Below, one piece after another: positions 42,938 to 53,271 of a stretch of 64,000 nucleotides of DNA (positions are counted from its first letter, which is position 1; every line of letters starts with the position of its first letter). This stretch comes from Herbaspirillum autotrophicum (GTDB taxonomy: Bacteria; Pseudomonadota; Gammaproteobacteria; Burkholderiales; Burkholderiaceae_D). The stretch is from contig NZ_LFLS01000012.1 of the NCBI RefSeq assembly GCF_001189915.1, positions 84,001 through 148,000 of the forward strand, in the 5' to 3' direction. The notes beneath the pieces were generated by a model. It made no database searches. It was not told where the DNA came from and worked only from the letters and a program-made list of their open reading frames with translations. A program made the translations under genes and the position numbers.

Positions 42938-44473
42938 ATGAGCGTTGCCCTGCCCCGTTCTGCTACGGTTGCCGTCATCGGCAGCGGCGCCATGGGTGCC
43001 GGTATTGCCCAGGTGGCAGCCGCCGCCGGTCATCCGGTGTTGCTGTTCGACACGCGGCCGGAAGCGGTCGCCGCGGCGCTGAAAAACATCCGCGCCATGT
43101 TCGGCAAGCTGGCGCAAAAAGGCAAGATGAGCGAAGCCGATGCCGATGCCGCCGGCGCCCGCCTGCAAGCAGCCGACAGTCTGGCCGCATTGCGCGATGC
43201 CGCCCTGGTGGTGGAAGCCATCGTCGAAAACCTGGACGTCAAGCGCAAGGTCTTTGCCGACCTCGAAGCAATCGTCGCCGATACCTGCATCTTCGCCAGC
43301 AACACCTCGTCGATTTCGATTACCAGCATCGGCGCTGCACTGCGCCTGCCGCAACGACTGGTCGGCATGCACTTTTTCAATCCGGTGCCATTGATGGCGC
43401 TGGTCGAGGTGATCAGTGGTCTGGCCAGCGACGCCGCAATTGCGGCGCAGGTATATGGCACTGCGCTGGCATGGGGCAAGAATCCGGTGCATACCCGTTC
43501 GACGCCCGGCTTCATCGTCAATCGCGTGGCCCGCCCGTATTACGCCGAAGCCTTGCGCATCCTCAATGAACAAGCCGCTGACGTGGCCACCATCGATGCC
43601 GTGCTGCGCGAAGCCGGCGGTTTCCGCATGGGACCGTTCGAACTGATGGACCTGATCGGCCACGACGTCAATTTTGCCGTCACGCAATCGGTATTCCACG
43701 CTTACTTTTGTGACCCGCGCTTCACGCCGTCGCTGATCCAGCAAGAGCTGGTGAATGCCGGTTTCCTCGGTCGCAAGAGCGGACGCGGATTCTATCGTTA
43801 CGAGAGCGACGTCAATGCGCCGCAGCCACATACCGAGACTGCGCAGACCCGCGCCACGGCGCCGGTGGTCGTGCATGGCAAAGGCAAACTGGCACAAGCG
43901 CTGGTGGCCCGTCTGGAAACCGGTGGCGTCAGCGTGGAACACGCATCCGCCATCGACAACGACGGTGCCTTGCTCAGTTGCGGCAGCGCCCGCCTGTACC
44001 TGACCGATGGCCGCAGCGCCACCGGCCGCGCGCGTGACAATCAACACGCCGATACCATCCTGCTTGATTTGACGCTCGATTTCAGTCAAGCCACCCGGGT
44101 CGCCGTGAGCCGTGCCGACCAATGCAGCGCGACTGCATATGCCGCCGTGGTGGCCTTGTTGCAAGCCGCCGGGCTGGCAGTCTCGCGCCTCGACGATGTG
44201 CCCGGCATGGCCGTCATGCGCACCGTTGCCATGCTCGCCAATGAAGCGGCCGATACCGTCAATCAAGGCGTATGCACGGTAGCCGACGCCGATATGGCGA
44301 TGCAAAAAGGTGTCAACTATCCACGCGGCCCGCTGGCCTGGGCCGATGCCATCGGCCTGTCCCGGCTGAGCACGGTATTGGGCCATCTGGCCGCCGGTTA
44401 CGGCGAAGACCGTTATCGCATTTCCCCTCTCATTCAACGCAAGACCGCCAGCGGAGCATTGTTCCATGTCTGA
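42938..44473 (+). CDS. paaH: 3-hydroxyadipyl-CoA dehydrogenase PaaH
   Basis: A 511-residue NAD-dependent 3-hydroxyacyl-CoA dehydrogenase. The Rossmann motif is AVIGSGAMGAGIAQVAAAAGH; HFFNPVPLMALVE holds the catalytic His region and STPGFIVNRVARPYYAEA starts the C-terminal domain. A second 3HCDH-type C-terminal domain (about 410-505) makes it longer than simple family members, as is usual for PaaH. ATG 42938 follows the paaG stop by 2 bp with GGGAG just inside paaG. Its end overlaps paaI by 8 bp. Confidence 0.93.
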   Translation: MSVALPRSATVAVIGSGAMGAGIAQVAAAAGHPVLLFDTRPEAVAAALKNIRAMFGKLAQKGKMSEADADAAGARLQAADSLAALRDAALVVEAIVENLDVKRKVFADLEAIVADTCIFASNTSSISITSIGAALRLPQRLVGMHFFNPVPLMALVEVISGLASDAAIAAQVYGTALAWGKNPVHTRSTPGFIVNRVARPYYAEALRILNEQAADVATIDAVLREAGGFRMGPFELMDLIGHDVNFAVTQSVFHAYFCDPRFTPSLIQQELVNAGFLGRKSGRGFYRYESDVNAPQPHTETAQTRATAPVVVHGKGKLAQALVARLETGGVSVEHASAIDNDGALLSCGSARLYLTDGRSATGRARDNQHADTILLDLTLDFSQATRVAVSRADQCSATAYAAVVALLQAAGLAVSRLDDVPGMAVMRTVAMLANEAADTVNQGVCTVADADMAMQKGVNYPRGPLAWADAIGLSRLSTVLGHLAAGYGEDRYRISPLIQRKTASGALFHV

Positions 44474-44966
44474 AATCAACGCCATTGAAGTTCCCGAAGA
44501 TCCGCAAGCGCTGGCCGACGCCACCGCCAAAGCCATGTATGCGCGCGACAACGCCACTCAGTCACTGGGCATGCAGATTCATGAAGTACGGCCCGGCTAT
44601 GCACGGCTGTCGATGACGGTCCGTGCCGACATGCTCAACGGCCACGCCAGTTGCCACGGCGGTTTCATTTTCGCGCTGGCCGACAGCGCCTTTGCCTTTT
44701 CCTGCAACAGCCGCAATCAGGTCACCGTGGCTTCCGGTTGCAGCATCGAATACCTCGCGCCCGGCGCCCTCAATGACGTGCTGACCGCCGAAGCCACAGA
44801 GCAATCGCTGGCCGGCCGTACCGGCGTCTACGACATTCTGGTCAGCAACCAGGATGGCAAACGGATCGCCCTGTTCCGCGGCAAGTCGTATCGCATTAAA
44901 GGCGAAGTGATCGCCGGCATGGCAGCAGCCGGCGCGGGCGCAATCGAGCGCGCCAACGCCGCCTGA
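44466..44966 (+). CDS. paaI: Hydroxyphenylacetyl-CoA thioesterase PaaI
   Basis: A 166-residue hotdog-fold thioesterase that clears hydroxylated dead-end CoA esters and frees CoA. The motif NGHASCHGGFIFALADSA carries the oxyanion Gly and the catalytic Asp. It overlaps the end of paaH by 8 bp, so translation is coupled. About 20 residues at the C-terminus (after KSYRIKGEV) are an Ala-rich tail not needed for the fold. Confidence 0.93.
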   Translation: MSEINAIEVPEDPQALADATAKAMYARDNATQSLGMQIHEVRPGYARLSMTVRADMLNGHASCHGGFIFALADSAFAFSCNSRNQVTVASGCSIEYLAPGALNDVLTAEATEQSLAGRTGVYDILVSNQDGKRIALFRGKSYRIKGEVIAGMAAAGAGAIERANAA

Positions 44967-45019
44967 TTTTTTGACATTCAGCAGCAATTCAGCAGTACTT
45001 TATTCAGATGGAGACGACC

Positions 45020-46366
<1,347 letters not shown>

Positions 46367-46418
46367 GCCGTCTCGATAACCCATCGCGCTTTCTCAAGAC
46401 ACTAGCAAGGAATCTGTA

Positions 46419-47621
46419 ATGAATGCATTTATCTGTGACGCCATCCGCACCCCTTTCGGCCGCTTCGGCGGCGCCTTGGCAACGGTGCGCGCCGATGATC
46501 TGGCCGCGCTGCCGATCCGCACTCTGATCGAACGCAATCCGGGCGTCGACTGGGCCGCCGTCGAAGATGTCATCTACGGCTGCGCCAATCAGGCCGGCGA
46601 AGACAATCGCAATGTCGCCCGCATGGCGGCGCTGCTGGCCGGCTTGCCGGTCGAAGTGCCAGGCACCAGCGTCAACCGCCTGTGCGGTTCCAGCATGGAT
46701 GCGGTCGGCATGGCGGCGCGCGCCATCAAGTCCGGCGAAAACGGTTTGCTGATTGCCGGCGGCGTCGAAAGCATGACCCGCGCACCGTTCGTCATGGCCA
46801 AGGCCGACAGCGCGTTTTCGCGCGCCGCCAAAATCGAAGACACTACCATCGGCTGGCGCTTCGTCAATCCGCTCATGAAAGCCAGATACGGTATCGATTC
46901 GATGCCGGAAACCGCCGAAAACGTGGCACAGGAATTCGGCATCAGCCGCGCCGATCAGGATGCCTTCGCGGTGCGCAGCCAGCAACGCTGGGCGGCCGCA
47001 CACGCAGCGGGTTTCTTTGACGGTGAAATCGTACCGGTCACGATTGCGCAAAAAAAGGGCGATCCCAAAGTCTTGCGTCAGGATGAACACCCGCGTCCCG
47101 ACACCACCACCGACATGCTGGGCAAGCTCAAAGGTGTGGTGCGGCCGGATGGCAGCGTCACTGCCGGCAATGCCTCCGGCGTCAACGATGGCGCCTGCGC
47201 CATCTTGCTGGCATCGGAAACCGCTGCCAGCCGCCACGGCCTGACCCCGCGCGCACGCGTGCTGGGCATGGCCACTGCCGGCCTGGCGCCGCGCATCATG
47301 GGCTTCGGTCCGTCGCCGGCATCGCGCAAAGTATTGGCGCTGACCGGTTTGCGTCTGGATCAGATGGACGTGATCGAACTCAATGAAGCATTTGCCGCGC
47401 AAGCGCTGGCGGTCACCCGTGACCTCGGTCTGGCCGACGATGCCGCGCACGTCAACCCGAACGGCGGCGCGATTGCCATCGGCCACCCGCTCGGCGCTTC
47501 CGGCGCGCGTCTGATCATGACCGCACTGCATCAACTGGAACGCACCAACGGCCGTTACGCGTTGTGCACCATGTGCATCGGCGTCGGTCAGGGCATCGCC
47601 ATCATCATCGAGCGCGTCTGA
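46419..47621 (+). CDS. paaJ: 3-oxoadipyl-CoA / 3-oxo-5,6-dehydrosuberyl-CoA thiolase PaaJ
   Basis: A 400-residue thiolase that catalyses both thiolytic steps of the pathway. The acylation Cys lies in [12 protein letters not shown] (about 87-98), and the other catalytic residues in [25 protein letters not shown] and CIGVGQGIA. It is equally close in type to PcaF; operon context favours PaaJ. AAGGAA precedes the start. A strong hairpin follows the stop. Confidence 0.93.
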   Translation: MNAFICDAIRTPFGRFGGALATVRADDLAALPIRTLIERNPGVDWAAVEDVIYGCANQAGEDNRNVARMAALLAGLPVEVPGTSVNRLCGSSMDAVGMAARAIKSGENGLLIAGGVESMTRAPFVMAKADSAFSRAAKIEDTTIGWRFVNPLMKARYGIDSMPETAENVAQEFGISRADQDAFAVRSQQRWAAAHAAGFFDGEIVPVTIAQKKGDPKVLRQDEHPRPDTTTDMLGKLKGVVRPDGSVTAGNASGVNDGACAILLASETAASRHGLTPRARVLGMATAGLAPRIMGFGPSPASRKVLALTGLRLDQMDVIELNEAFAAQALAVTRDLGLADDAAHVNPNGGAIAIGHPLGASGARLIMTALHQLERTNGRYALCTMCIGVGQGIAIIIERV

Positions 47622-47633
47622 TATTGCAGTAAC

Positions 47634-47658
47634 GCACGCCGGCACAACGCCGGCGTGC
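47634..47658 (+). promoter_or_regulatory. Strong intercistronic hairpin between paaJ and paaF
   Basis: GCACGCCGGC (47634-47643) and GCCGGCGTGC (47649-47658) form a perfect 10-bp GC-rich stem with an ACAAC loop, 13 bp past the paaJ stop. There is no U-run, so read-through to paaF is likely, perhaps with reduced level or with protection of the upstream message. Confidence 0.6.
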
Positions 47659-47704
47659 ACACCTCTGCTTTCGTTGTTCCATCCTGATTCCTTTTCTGCC
47701 CGCC

Positions 47705-48484
47705 ATGACCGACCACCAAGACATCCTGATATCGCACCCGGCGCCGCACGTCATGCTGATTACGCTGAACCGGCCGCAAGTGCGCAATGCTTTGCGCAAC
47801 AACACGCTGCGCGAAATCGCCGGCGTACTGAGCGCGCTCGACACTGATGACAGTGTGCGCGTGGTGGTCATCACCGGCGACCACAAGGCATTTGCCGCCG
47901 GCGCCGACATCAATGAAATGGAACAGACCGATGCCATCGGCGCGCTGCTCGATGTGCGGCCGCAATACTGGAAAACCATTGCCAACTTCAGCAAGCCGTT
48001 GCTGGCAGCGGTCAATGGCTATGCACTCGGCGCCGGTTGCGAAATGGTGATGCACGCCGATATCACGATTGCCGGCAGCGGCGCCAAATTCGGCCAGCCG
48101 GAAATCAATCTCGGCACCATCCCCGGCGCCGGCGGTACCCAGCGCCTGATCCGCACGGTCGGCAAACCGCTGGCGATGAAGATGGTCCTCAGCGGTGAAT
48201 TCCTGAGCGCCGACGAAGCCTTGCGCGCCGGTCTGATCACCGAAGTCACCGCCGATGACCAGGCGCTGGAACGCACACTGGCGCTGGCCGTCACGATTGC
48301 CGGCAAGTCGCCGCTGGCAGTGCGGGTGGCCAAGGAAGCCATGCTCAAATCGTTCGAAACCGGCCTCGAAGCCGGTCTCAATCTGGAGCGCAAAGCCTTT
48401 TCACTGATGGCCGCCAGTGCCGACCGGCGCGAAGGGATTGCCGCCTTCAAGGAAAAACGGCCGGCGGTGTTCAGCGGTCGCTGA
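47705..48484 (+). CDS. paaF: 2,3-dehydroadipyl-CoA hydratase PaaF
   Basis: A 259-residue enoyl-CoA hydratase of the crotonase family. The CoA-binding oxyanion segments are AFAAGADINEMEQ and NGYALGAGCEMVMHADI; catalytic glutamates fall in PEINLGTIPGAGGTQRL. It hydrates 2,3-dehydroadipyl-CoA before PaaH acts. It is the last gene of the long operon, separated from paaJ by 83 bp with a hairpin, and followed by a clear terminator. Confidence 0.92.
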   Translation: MTDHQDILISHPAPHVMLITLNRPQVRNALRNNTLREIAGVLSALDTDDSVRVVVITGDHKAFAAGADINEMEQTDAIGALLDVRPQYWKTIANFSKPLLAAVNGYALGAGCEMVMHADITIAGSGAKFGQPEINLGTIPGAGGTQRLIRTVGKPLAMKMVLSGEFLSADEALRAGLITEVTADDQALERTLALAVTIAGKSPLAVRVAKEAMLKSFETGLEAGLNLERKAFSLMAASADRREGIAAFKEKRPAVFSGR

Positions 48485-48515
48485 GTTCTGCTGCCCCCTG
48501 CTGCCCGCATCCTGC

Positions 48516-48547
48516 AAGCCGGAACTCTTCGCGATTCCGGCTTTTTT
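48516..48547 (+). terminator. Rho-independent terminator of the paa operon
   Basis: AAGCCGGAA (48516-48524) and TTCCGGCTT (48535-48543) form a 9-bp stem with a 10-base loop, running into a run of T residues that ends at 48547. It lies 31 bp past the paaF stop and closes the 12 kb plus-strand operon. Confidence 0.92.
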
Positions 48548-48652
48548 CATTGCGTCACTGACGTTCTTGCGTCATAGCGCAGCATGACAAACGGGCAACA
48601 GCAGCGCAAAAGATGTGCAAAAACCACAACCGCGCCTGATCGCAATCGGCAA

Positions 48653-48700
48653 TTGCCAGCCCTCGCGAGTGCCAGTAGAATAAAAACGATTCTCATTCAT
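48653..48700 (+). promoter_or_regulatory. fecI-type promoter with Fur box
   Basis: -35 TTGCCA (48653-48658) and -10 TAGAAT (48676-48681) are 17 bp apart. Directly downstream, AAAAACGATTCTCATTCAT (48682-48700) matches the 19-bp Fur consensus at 11 positions, including the core GAT and TCATT. A bound Fur-Fe dimer would sit on the transcription start, so the iron system should be silenced when iron is plentiful. Confidence 0.7.
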
Positions 48701-48720
48701 GAACTGTTTTTTCTGCCCGC

Positions 48721-49227
48721 ATGCTTGCCGCCGACCCCATTCCCTCCACCACTGCAGGTACGCTGTACAGCGAACATCACGGCTGGCTGCTGGCATGGCT
48801 GCGGCGCAAGCTGGCGTGTCGCGACGATGCTGCCGAACTGGCGCAAGACACGTTCATGCGGCTGCTGACGGCACGCGAACAGGTTGCCATCCGCGAACCG
48901 CGTGCCTACCTGACCACCATCGCCAGCGCTCTGGTCATCAATCACCGCCAGCGCGCCCGGCTTGAACAAGCCTATCTGGATGCGCTGCTGATCACCTCTG
49001 AAACCAGCCGTCCCTCGCCGGAAGAGCGCCTGATCGTGTTGCAGGCACTGATGGAAATCGATCGCGTGTTGCAAGCCTTGCCGGCCAAGGCGCGCCAGGT
49101 GTTTTTGCTGTCGCAGCTGGACGGCATGATCTACGCCGACATCGCCAGCCATCTCGATATCTCGCTGAGTACCGTCAAACGCCACATGGTGCTGGCCTTC
49201 CGGCAGTGTCTGGAAGTGATGCAATGA
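48721..49227 (+). CDS. FecI-type ECF RNA polymerase sigma factor
   Basis: A 168-residue extracytoplasmic-function sigma factor. Region 2 is LYSEHHGWLLAWLRRKLACRDDAAELAQDTF in outline (about 15-45) and region 4 is LPAKARQVFLLSQLDGMIY followed by the recognition helix SLSTVKRHMVLAF (about 120-160). It would direct polymerase to the TonB-receptor promoter when FecR transmits a signal. It overlaps the fecR start by 4 bp (ATGA) and is preceded by a Fur box. No strong ribosome site precedes ATG 48721, so the start is less certain. Confidence 0.9.
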   Translation: MLAADPIPSTTAGTLYSEHHGWLLAWLRRKLACRDDAAELAQDTFMRLLTAREQVAIREPRAYLTTIASALVINHRQRARLEQAYLDALLITSETSRPSPEERLIVLQALMEIDRVLQALPAKARQVFLLSQLDGMIYADIASHLDISLSTVKRHMVLAFRQCLEVMQ

Positions 49228-50180
49228 GCAGCACCACGGCCATCGACGGCCACATTCTGGATGAAGCCGCGGTCTGGCTGATGCGCCTGCATGCCGGCGA
49301 CATCACCGAAGCGCAACGCCGCGACTGGCAGCAATGGTGCCAGCGCAGTCCGGAACATGAGCGCGCCTGGCAACGGGCCGCGCAGCTCGGTCAAACCCTG
49401 TCCGTTATCCCGCCGGCCATCGGCAAGCAAGTCTTGCAGCCGCGCACTTCACGCCGCAAAGCAGTCAAGGCACTAAGCCTGTTGCTGGCAGCCGGACCGG
49501 CAGCATGGCTGGGCTATCGTTTGCTGCCGCTGGATGAATGGCGCGCCGACTACAGCAGCAGCGTCGGCCAGCAACGTCGCATCGTGCTCGATGACGGCAC
49601 CCGCCTGACCCTCAATACCGCCAGCGCAGTGGATGTGATATTCGACCGGCAACGGCGGCAAATCAATTTGCGCCGCGGTGAAATTCTGATCGACACCGCC
49701 AAAGACCCGCAAGCCACACCCCGGCCCTTTCTGGTGCAATCGGCGCAAGGCACGATGCAGGCGCTGGGTACCCGCTTCCTCGTGCGGCAATGGCCGCAGG
49801 CATCTTCCATCGCGGTATTCGAAGGTGCGGTGCGGATACAACCGGCCACTGCCGGCATTCCCGCGCGCACACTGCAAGCCGGCTGGCAGATGCGCTTTGA
49901 CAGCGCTGGCATGGACGCGCCGCAAGCGGCTGATGACAGCGCCTCCGCCTGGAGTTCCGGCATGCTGGTGGCGGATCGCCTGCCACTGCGCGCGTTGCTG
50001 GCCGAACTTGGCCGCTATCGCCACGGCCAGCTTGGCTGCGATGAGCAGATCGCACAGTTGCCGGTTTCCGGCGCATTCCCGATTGACAATACCGACGCCG
50101 CGCTGGCGTTGCTGGCGCACTCGCTGCCGGTGCGCTTGCAGTACCTGACGCGCTATTGGGTCAGCGTGTTGCCGCGCTGA
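49224..50180 (+). CDS. FecR-type anti-sigma/sigma-regulator protein
   Basis: A 318-residue inner-membrane regulator. The N-terminal cytoplasmic part (DEAAVWLMRLHAGDITEAQRRDW, WCQRSPEHERAWQRA) is the FecR sigma-binding domain. One membrane segment lies near 85-105 (ALSLLLAAGPAAWLGYRLL). The periplasmic FecR domain follows (GQQRRIVLDDGTRLTLNTASA, FLVQSAQGTMQALGTRF, FEGAVRI) and the C-terminal part meets the receptor signalling domain. Translation is coupled to the sigma gene by a 4-bp overlap. Confidence 0.9.
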   Translation: MSSTTAIDGHILDEAAVWLMRLHAGDITEAQRRDWQQWCQRSPEHERAWQRAAQLGQTLSVIPPAIGKQVLQPRTSRRKAVKALSLLLAAGPAAWLGYRLLPLDEWRADYSSSVGQQRRIVLDDGTRLTLNTASAVDVIFDRQRRQINLRRGEILIDTAKDPQATPRPFLVQSAQGTMQALGTRFLVRQWPQASSIAVFEGAVRIQPATAGIPARTLQAGWQMRFDSAGMDAPQAADDSASAWSSGMLVADRLPLRALLAELGRYRHGQLGCDEQIAQLPVSGAFPIDNTDAALALLAHSLPVRLQYLTRYWVSVLPR

Positions 50181-50272
50181 TGCCGGATTTTTTAAAACGT
50201 GTGAGCCTTTTTCCCGTTTCGATGGGCATGTCAGATAAGAGCAGTTTTTTCTGATCATCGAAAGGGAACACC

Positions 50273-52822
50273 ATGGCACTACCTCGTGCGGGCAATACAA
50301 CCACGCATCACCACCTCACCACGCGCCGCCGGCGCCTGCCGCAAGCGATCCGGCATGCCTTGCTCGGCATGGCCATCGGTTCCGGCACACTGGCCAGTCT
50401 GCCCGCCGGTGCTGCCGATCAGAACCCCGCTCCCGCACAGCAGGCCGCCAAAAGCTACGACATCCCGGCCGGCGCCTTGGGTAAATCCCTTTCCTTGTTT
50501 GCTGCCCGCGCCGGCGTACCGCTGTCGTTCGACGGCCGCCTGACCGAAGGCCGGCAGGCGCCAGCCTTGCGCGGCAATTACACGGTCGGCGCCGGTTTCG
50601 CCCGGTTGCTGGAAGGCAGCGGCTTGCAGGTATTGCCGCTGCCCAATGGCAGCTACAGTCTGGCCGCCGGCAATGCCGCGCCCGACGCCAATTCAGGCAA
50701 CGGCAACACTACCCGCCATACCAACGTCAACGCGACCGGGCTGGCGCCGGTAGAAATCACTGCCCAGCGCAGCAGCAGCGACCTGATCCGGCCGACACGC
50801 CAGATCAACGTGATCGACCATGACGAACTGACCCAGTTGCGCCAGGGCTCCGACAGCTTCGCGACCTTGCTCAGCAAGATCGTGCCCGGCATGGCCGACT
50901 CCAGCCACACGATCACCGATTACGGCCAGACCTTGCGCGGTCGCAACATGCTAGTGCTGGTCGATGGCATTCCGCTCAATACCAATCGCGACTCCTCGCG
51001 CAACTTGTCCAGCATCAATCCGGCCAGCATCGATCACGTCGAAGTCCTGCGCGGCAGCAGCGCCATCTATGGCAGCGGCGCTACCGGCGGCATCGTCTCG
51101 GTGACCACTCGTGCGGCCGGCAAGGAACCGGTGGCCGAATCGACATTTTCGCTGACCGCGCCGCTGTCACGGCTGGGCAAGGATGGCCTCGGCGGCGAGG
51201 TGCAGCATTATCTGTCGGGCCGCACCGACACCATCGATTACGTGCTCAACCTGTCAGCGCAACACACCGGCGGTTCCTGGGATGGCCGTGGTGACCGGCT
51301 GGCGCCGGAACCGAGCCAGGGCGACATGTTCGACAGCAACGCCTACGGCATTGGCGGCAAGCTCGGCTTGCGGCTCGACCGCAACCAGCGCCTGCAATTT
51401 GCACTCAGCTACTACGATGCCAGGCAAGACAGCGATTACGGTTCCGATCCGGCCGTGGCGAAATTGCCGGCGGGTACGGCCGCCGCGCGTCCGCTCGACG
51501 GTTTGCAACTGGCCGACCAGAACCGTATCCGCAATACCCTGTTCAGCGTCGATTATCAGCATCAGGACTTTTACGGCAGCAGCCTCGGCGCCCAACTTTA
51601 CTACCGCGACTTTTTCACCCGCTTCACGCCGTTCGATGCCCGTGCCGTGTCCACGCGTGGCAACAACGTCGATCAGGTGATGCAAAATTCCTTGGTCTTC
51701 GGCGGTCGCCTGACCCTCAACACGCCGCTGACGGCAAGCCAGAAAACCAAGCTTACCTGGGGCATGGACTTCAATCAGGAACGCAGCGACATGCCGGATG
51801 ACATCTTTGATCCGGCCGCTTATGACGCCAGCGGCGGCAAGGTGTTTCGCAAGATCGGCACGCTGACATACATGCCGGCACTGACCACCCGCAGCATCGG
51901 TGCGTTCGCCCAGTTGCAGCATCAGTTCAATGACCAATGGTCGGCCGAAGGCGGCATGCGCTATGAACGCGCAACCGCCGCCTACGACGATTTCACGCCG
52001 CTGTCGCAATACCGTGCCGCCAGTCCGCGTCAGGTCAAGGGTGGCACCGTCAGCTATGGTGCATCGCTGTTCAATATCGGCGTGGTGTACAAACCGGTCC
52101 GGCAACAAGAGTTTTACGGTTCGGTCAGTCAGGGCTTCCAGTTGCCCGATATCGGCGTGACCATCCGCAACGCCACGCCGGCATTCAATATCAATTCGTC
52201 GGCACTGGAACCGGTCAAGACCAACAATTACGAACTCGGCTGGCGCGGTGCATTCGGCGATACCCTGACTTCGCTGGCGGTGTTTTACACCACCTCCCTG
52301 TTGGGTGACGTGCAAAGCTTCAACAATGGCCTGATCCTGACCCGCACCAGTGAAAAAATTCTCGGCGTCGAAGGCAGCGCCGATTACCTGCCCGGCGATT
52401 CGGCCTGGGGTGGCGGCGCGACATTTACCTGGATGCGTGGCCGCGAGCAAGCGCAAAACAGCGCCAGCGACCAGATCATGACCGGCTATCGGATTCCGCC
52501 GCTGAAGCTGACCGCTTATCTGCAGTACAAACCGAACGAACGCTGGAGCAACCGCCTGCAAGCGAGTTATTTCGCCGCCCGCGATTACCGGCTCAACGGC
52601 CTGACCGGTTTCGGCCGGCGTGAAGTCAGCAGCTATACCACGGTGGATGCGATCAGCCGCTATGACGTCACGCCCAAGGATACCGTCAGCGTCGGCATCG
52701 AGAATCTGTTGAACCGCTACTACTTCCCGGCCTACAGTCAGCTCATGCGCAACAGCAACAACACCAGCCGCTTGCCGGCCGCCGGCGCCGTGCTGAAAGT
52801 CAGTTACAGCCACCGCTGGTAA
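50273..52822 (+). CDS. TonB-dependent ferric-siderophore receptor with signalling (STN) domain
   Basis: An 849-residue outer-membrane transducer. A long signal peptide ends near SLPAGAA. The STN signalling domain (about 60-125: YDIPAGALGKSLSLFAARAGV) talks to FecR, the plug (about 165-290) has DGIPLNTNRDSS and VEVLRGSSAIYGSGATGGIV, and a 22-strand barrel ends in VSYSHRW, with the aromatic C-terminus required for insertion. Specificity (citrate, hydroxamate or other siderophore) cannot be read out. AAGGGAAC precedes the start. It is last of the FecI-FecR-receptor unit; no Fur box is visible in its own 92-bp upstream gap. Confidence 0.9.
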   Translation: MALPRAGNTTTHHHLTTRRRRLPQAIRHALLGMAIGSGTLASLPAGAADQNPAPAQQAAKSYDIPAGALGKSLSLFAARAGVPLSFDGRLTEGRQAPALRGNYTVGAGFARLLEGSGLQVLPLPNGSYSLAAGNAAPDANSGNGNTTRHTNVNATGLAPVEITAQRSSSDLIRPTRQINVIDHDELTQLRQGSDSFATLLSKIVPGMADSSHTITDYGQTLRGRNMLVLVDGIPLNTNRDSSRNLSSINPASIDHVEVLRGSSAIYGSGATGGIVSVTTRAAGKEPVAESTFSLTAPLSRLGKDGLGGEVQHYLSGRTDTIDYVLNLSAQHTGGSWDGRGDRLAPEPSQGDMFDSNAYGIGGKLGLRLDRNQRLQFALSYYDARQDSDYGSDPAVAKLPAGTAAARPLDGLQLADQNRIRNTLFSVDYQHQDFYGSSLGAQLYYRDFFTRFTPFDARAVSTRGNNVDQVMQNSLVFGGRLTLNTPLTASQKTKLTWGMDFNQERSDMPDDIFDPAAYDASGGKVFRKIGTLTYMPALTTRSIGAFAQLQHQFNDQWSAEGGMRYERATAAYDDFTPLSQYRAASPRQVKGGTVSYGASLFNIGVVYKPVRQQEFYGSVSQGFQLPDIGVTIRNATPAFNINSSALEPVKTNNYELGWRGAFGDTLTSLAVFYTTSLLGDVQSFNNGLILTRTSEKILGVEGSADYLPGDSAWGGGATFTWMRGREQAQNSASDQIMTGYRIPPLKLTAYLQYKPNERWSNRLQASYFAARDYRLNGLTGFGRREVSSYTTVDAISRYDVTPKDTVSVGIENLLNRYYFPAYSQLMRNSNNTSRLPAAGAVLKVSYSHRW

Positions 52823-52838
52823 GCCTCTGCCGCCATTT

Positions 52839-52865
52839 CCGGGGAGCCGCCTGCGGCGGCCCCGG
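52839..52865. terminator. Strong GC hairpin between convergent genes
   Basis: CCGGGG-A-GCCGCC and GGCGGC-CCCGG form a near-perfect stem of about 11 bp with a TGC loop between the receptor gene and the convergent lipoprotein gene. T-runs are lacking, so it is a possible bidirectional terminator only. Confidence 0.45.
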
Positions 52866-52866
52866 C

Positions 52867-53241
52867 TTACATCCCCTCACCCGCCGGGCAACGATAAACG
52901 TTGCCCGACAGCGTGACATTGGTTTGTTCCTGATGATTTTTACCTCCGGTTTGTCCGGCCCGTTGCGTGATCAGGTACACCACATTGCCGCCCAGCGCCG
53001 ATGCCTTGTTCTTGATGTCATTGCGGGCGCCGGTTTCCAGATCGGCATTGGAAGTGATCGCACCCAGCAGGAAATTGCCCTGACTGCCGGTGACGTCGCC
53101 GAGGAAAGTACAGGCCTTGCCCGGCTCGTTATTGGTCACCCGCACCTGTGACGCCGTCGGATGCATCAGACTGGTCGGCGCACAAGCCGAGATCATTACC
53201 GCCGTCACTGCAACAACGACACACACTATCGAAATTTTCAT
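52867..53241 (-). CDS. Small lipoprotein, DUF4156-like
   Basis: A 124-residue predicted lipoprotein. The signal peptide ends in the lipobox MISAC, so Cys20 would be acylated. The mature part (CTFLGDVTGSQGNFLLG, ARNDIKNKASALGGNVVYLI) resembles the DUF4156 family of envelope proteins. It ends YRCPAGEGM. Function is unknown. It lies 30 bp after the RND gene on the same strand and might be co-transcribed with the efflux operon. Confidence 0.75.
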   Translation of the reverse strand: MKISIVCVVVAVTAVMISACAPTSLMHPTASQVRVTNNEPGKACTFLGDVTGSQGNFLLGAITSNADLETGARNDIKNKASALGGNVVYLITQRAGQTGGKNHQEQTNVTLSGNVYRCPAGEGM

Positions 53242-53271
53242 GATTCCATCCCTTCATCAACAATTACACCA

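Noticed and set aside
42875..44557. Minus-strand open frame of 560 residues opposite paaH
   Set aside because: Antisense shadow of paaH created by GC-rich codon use; no recognisable domain.
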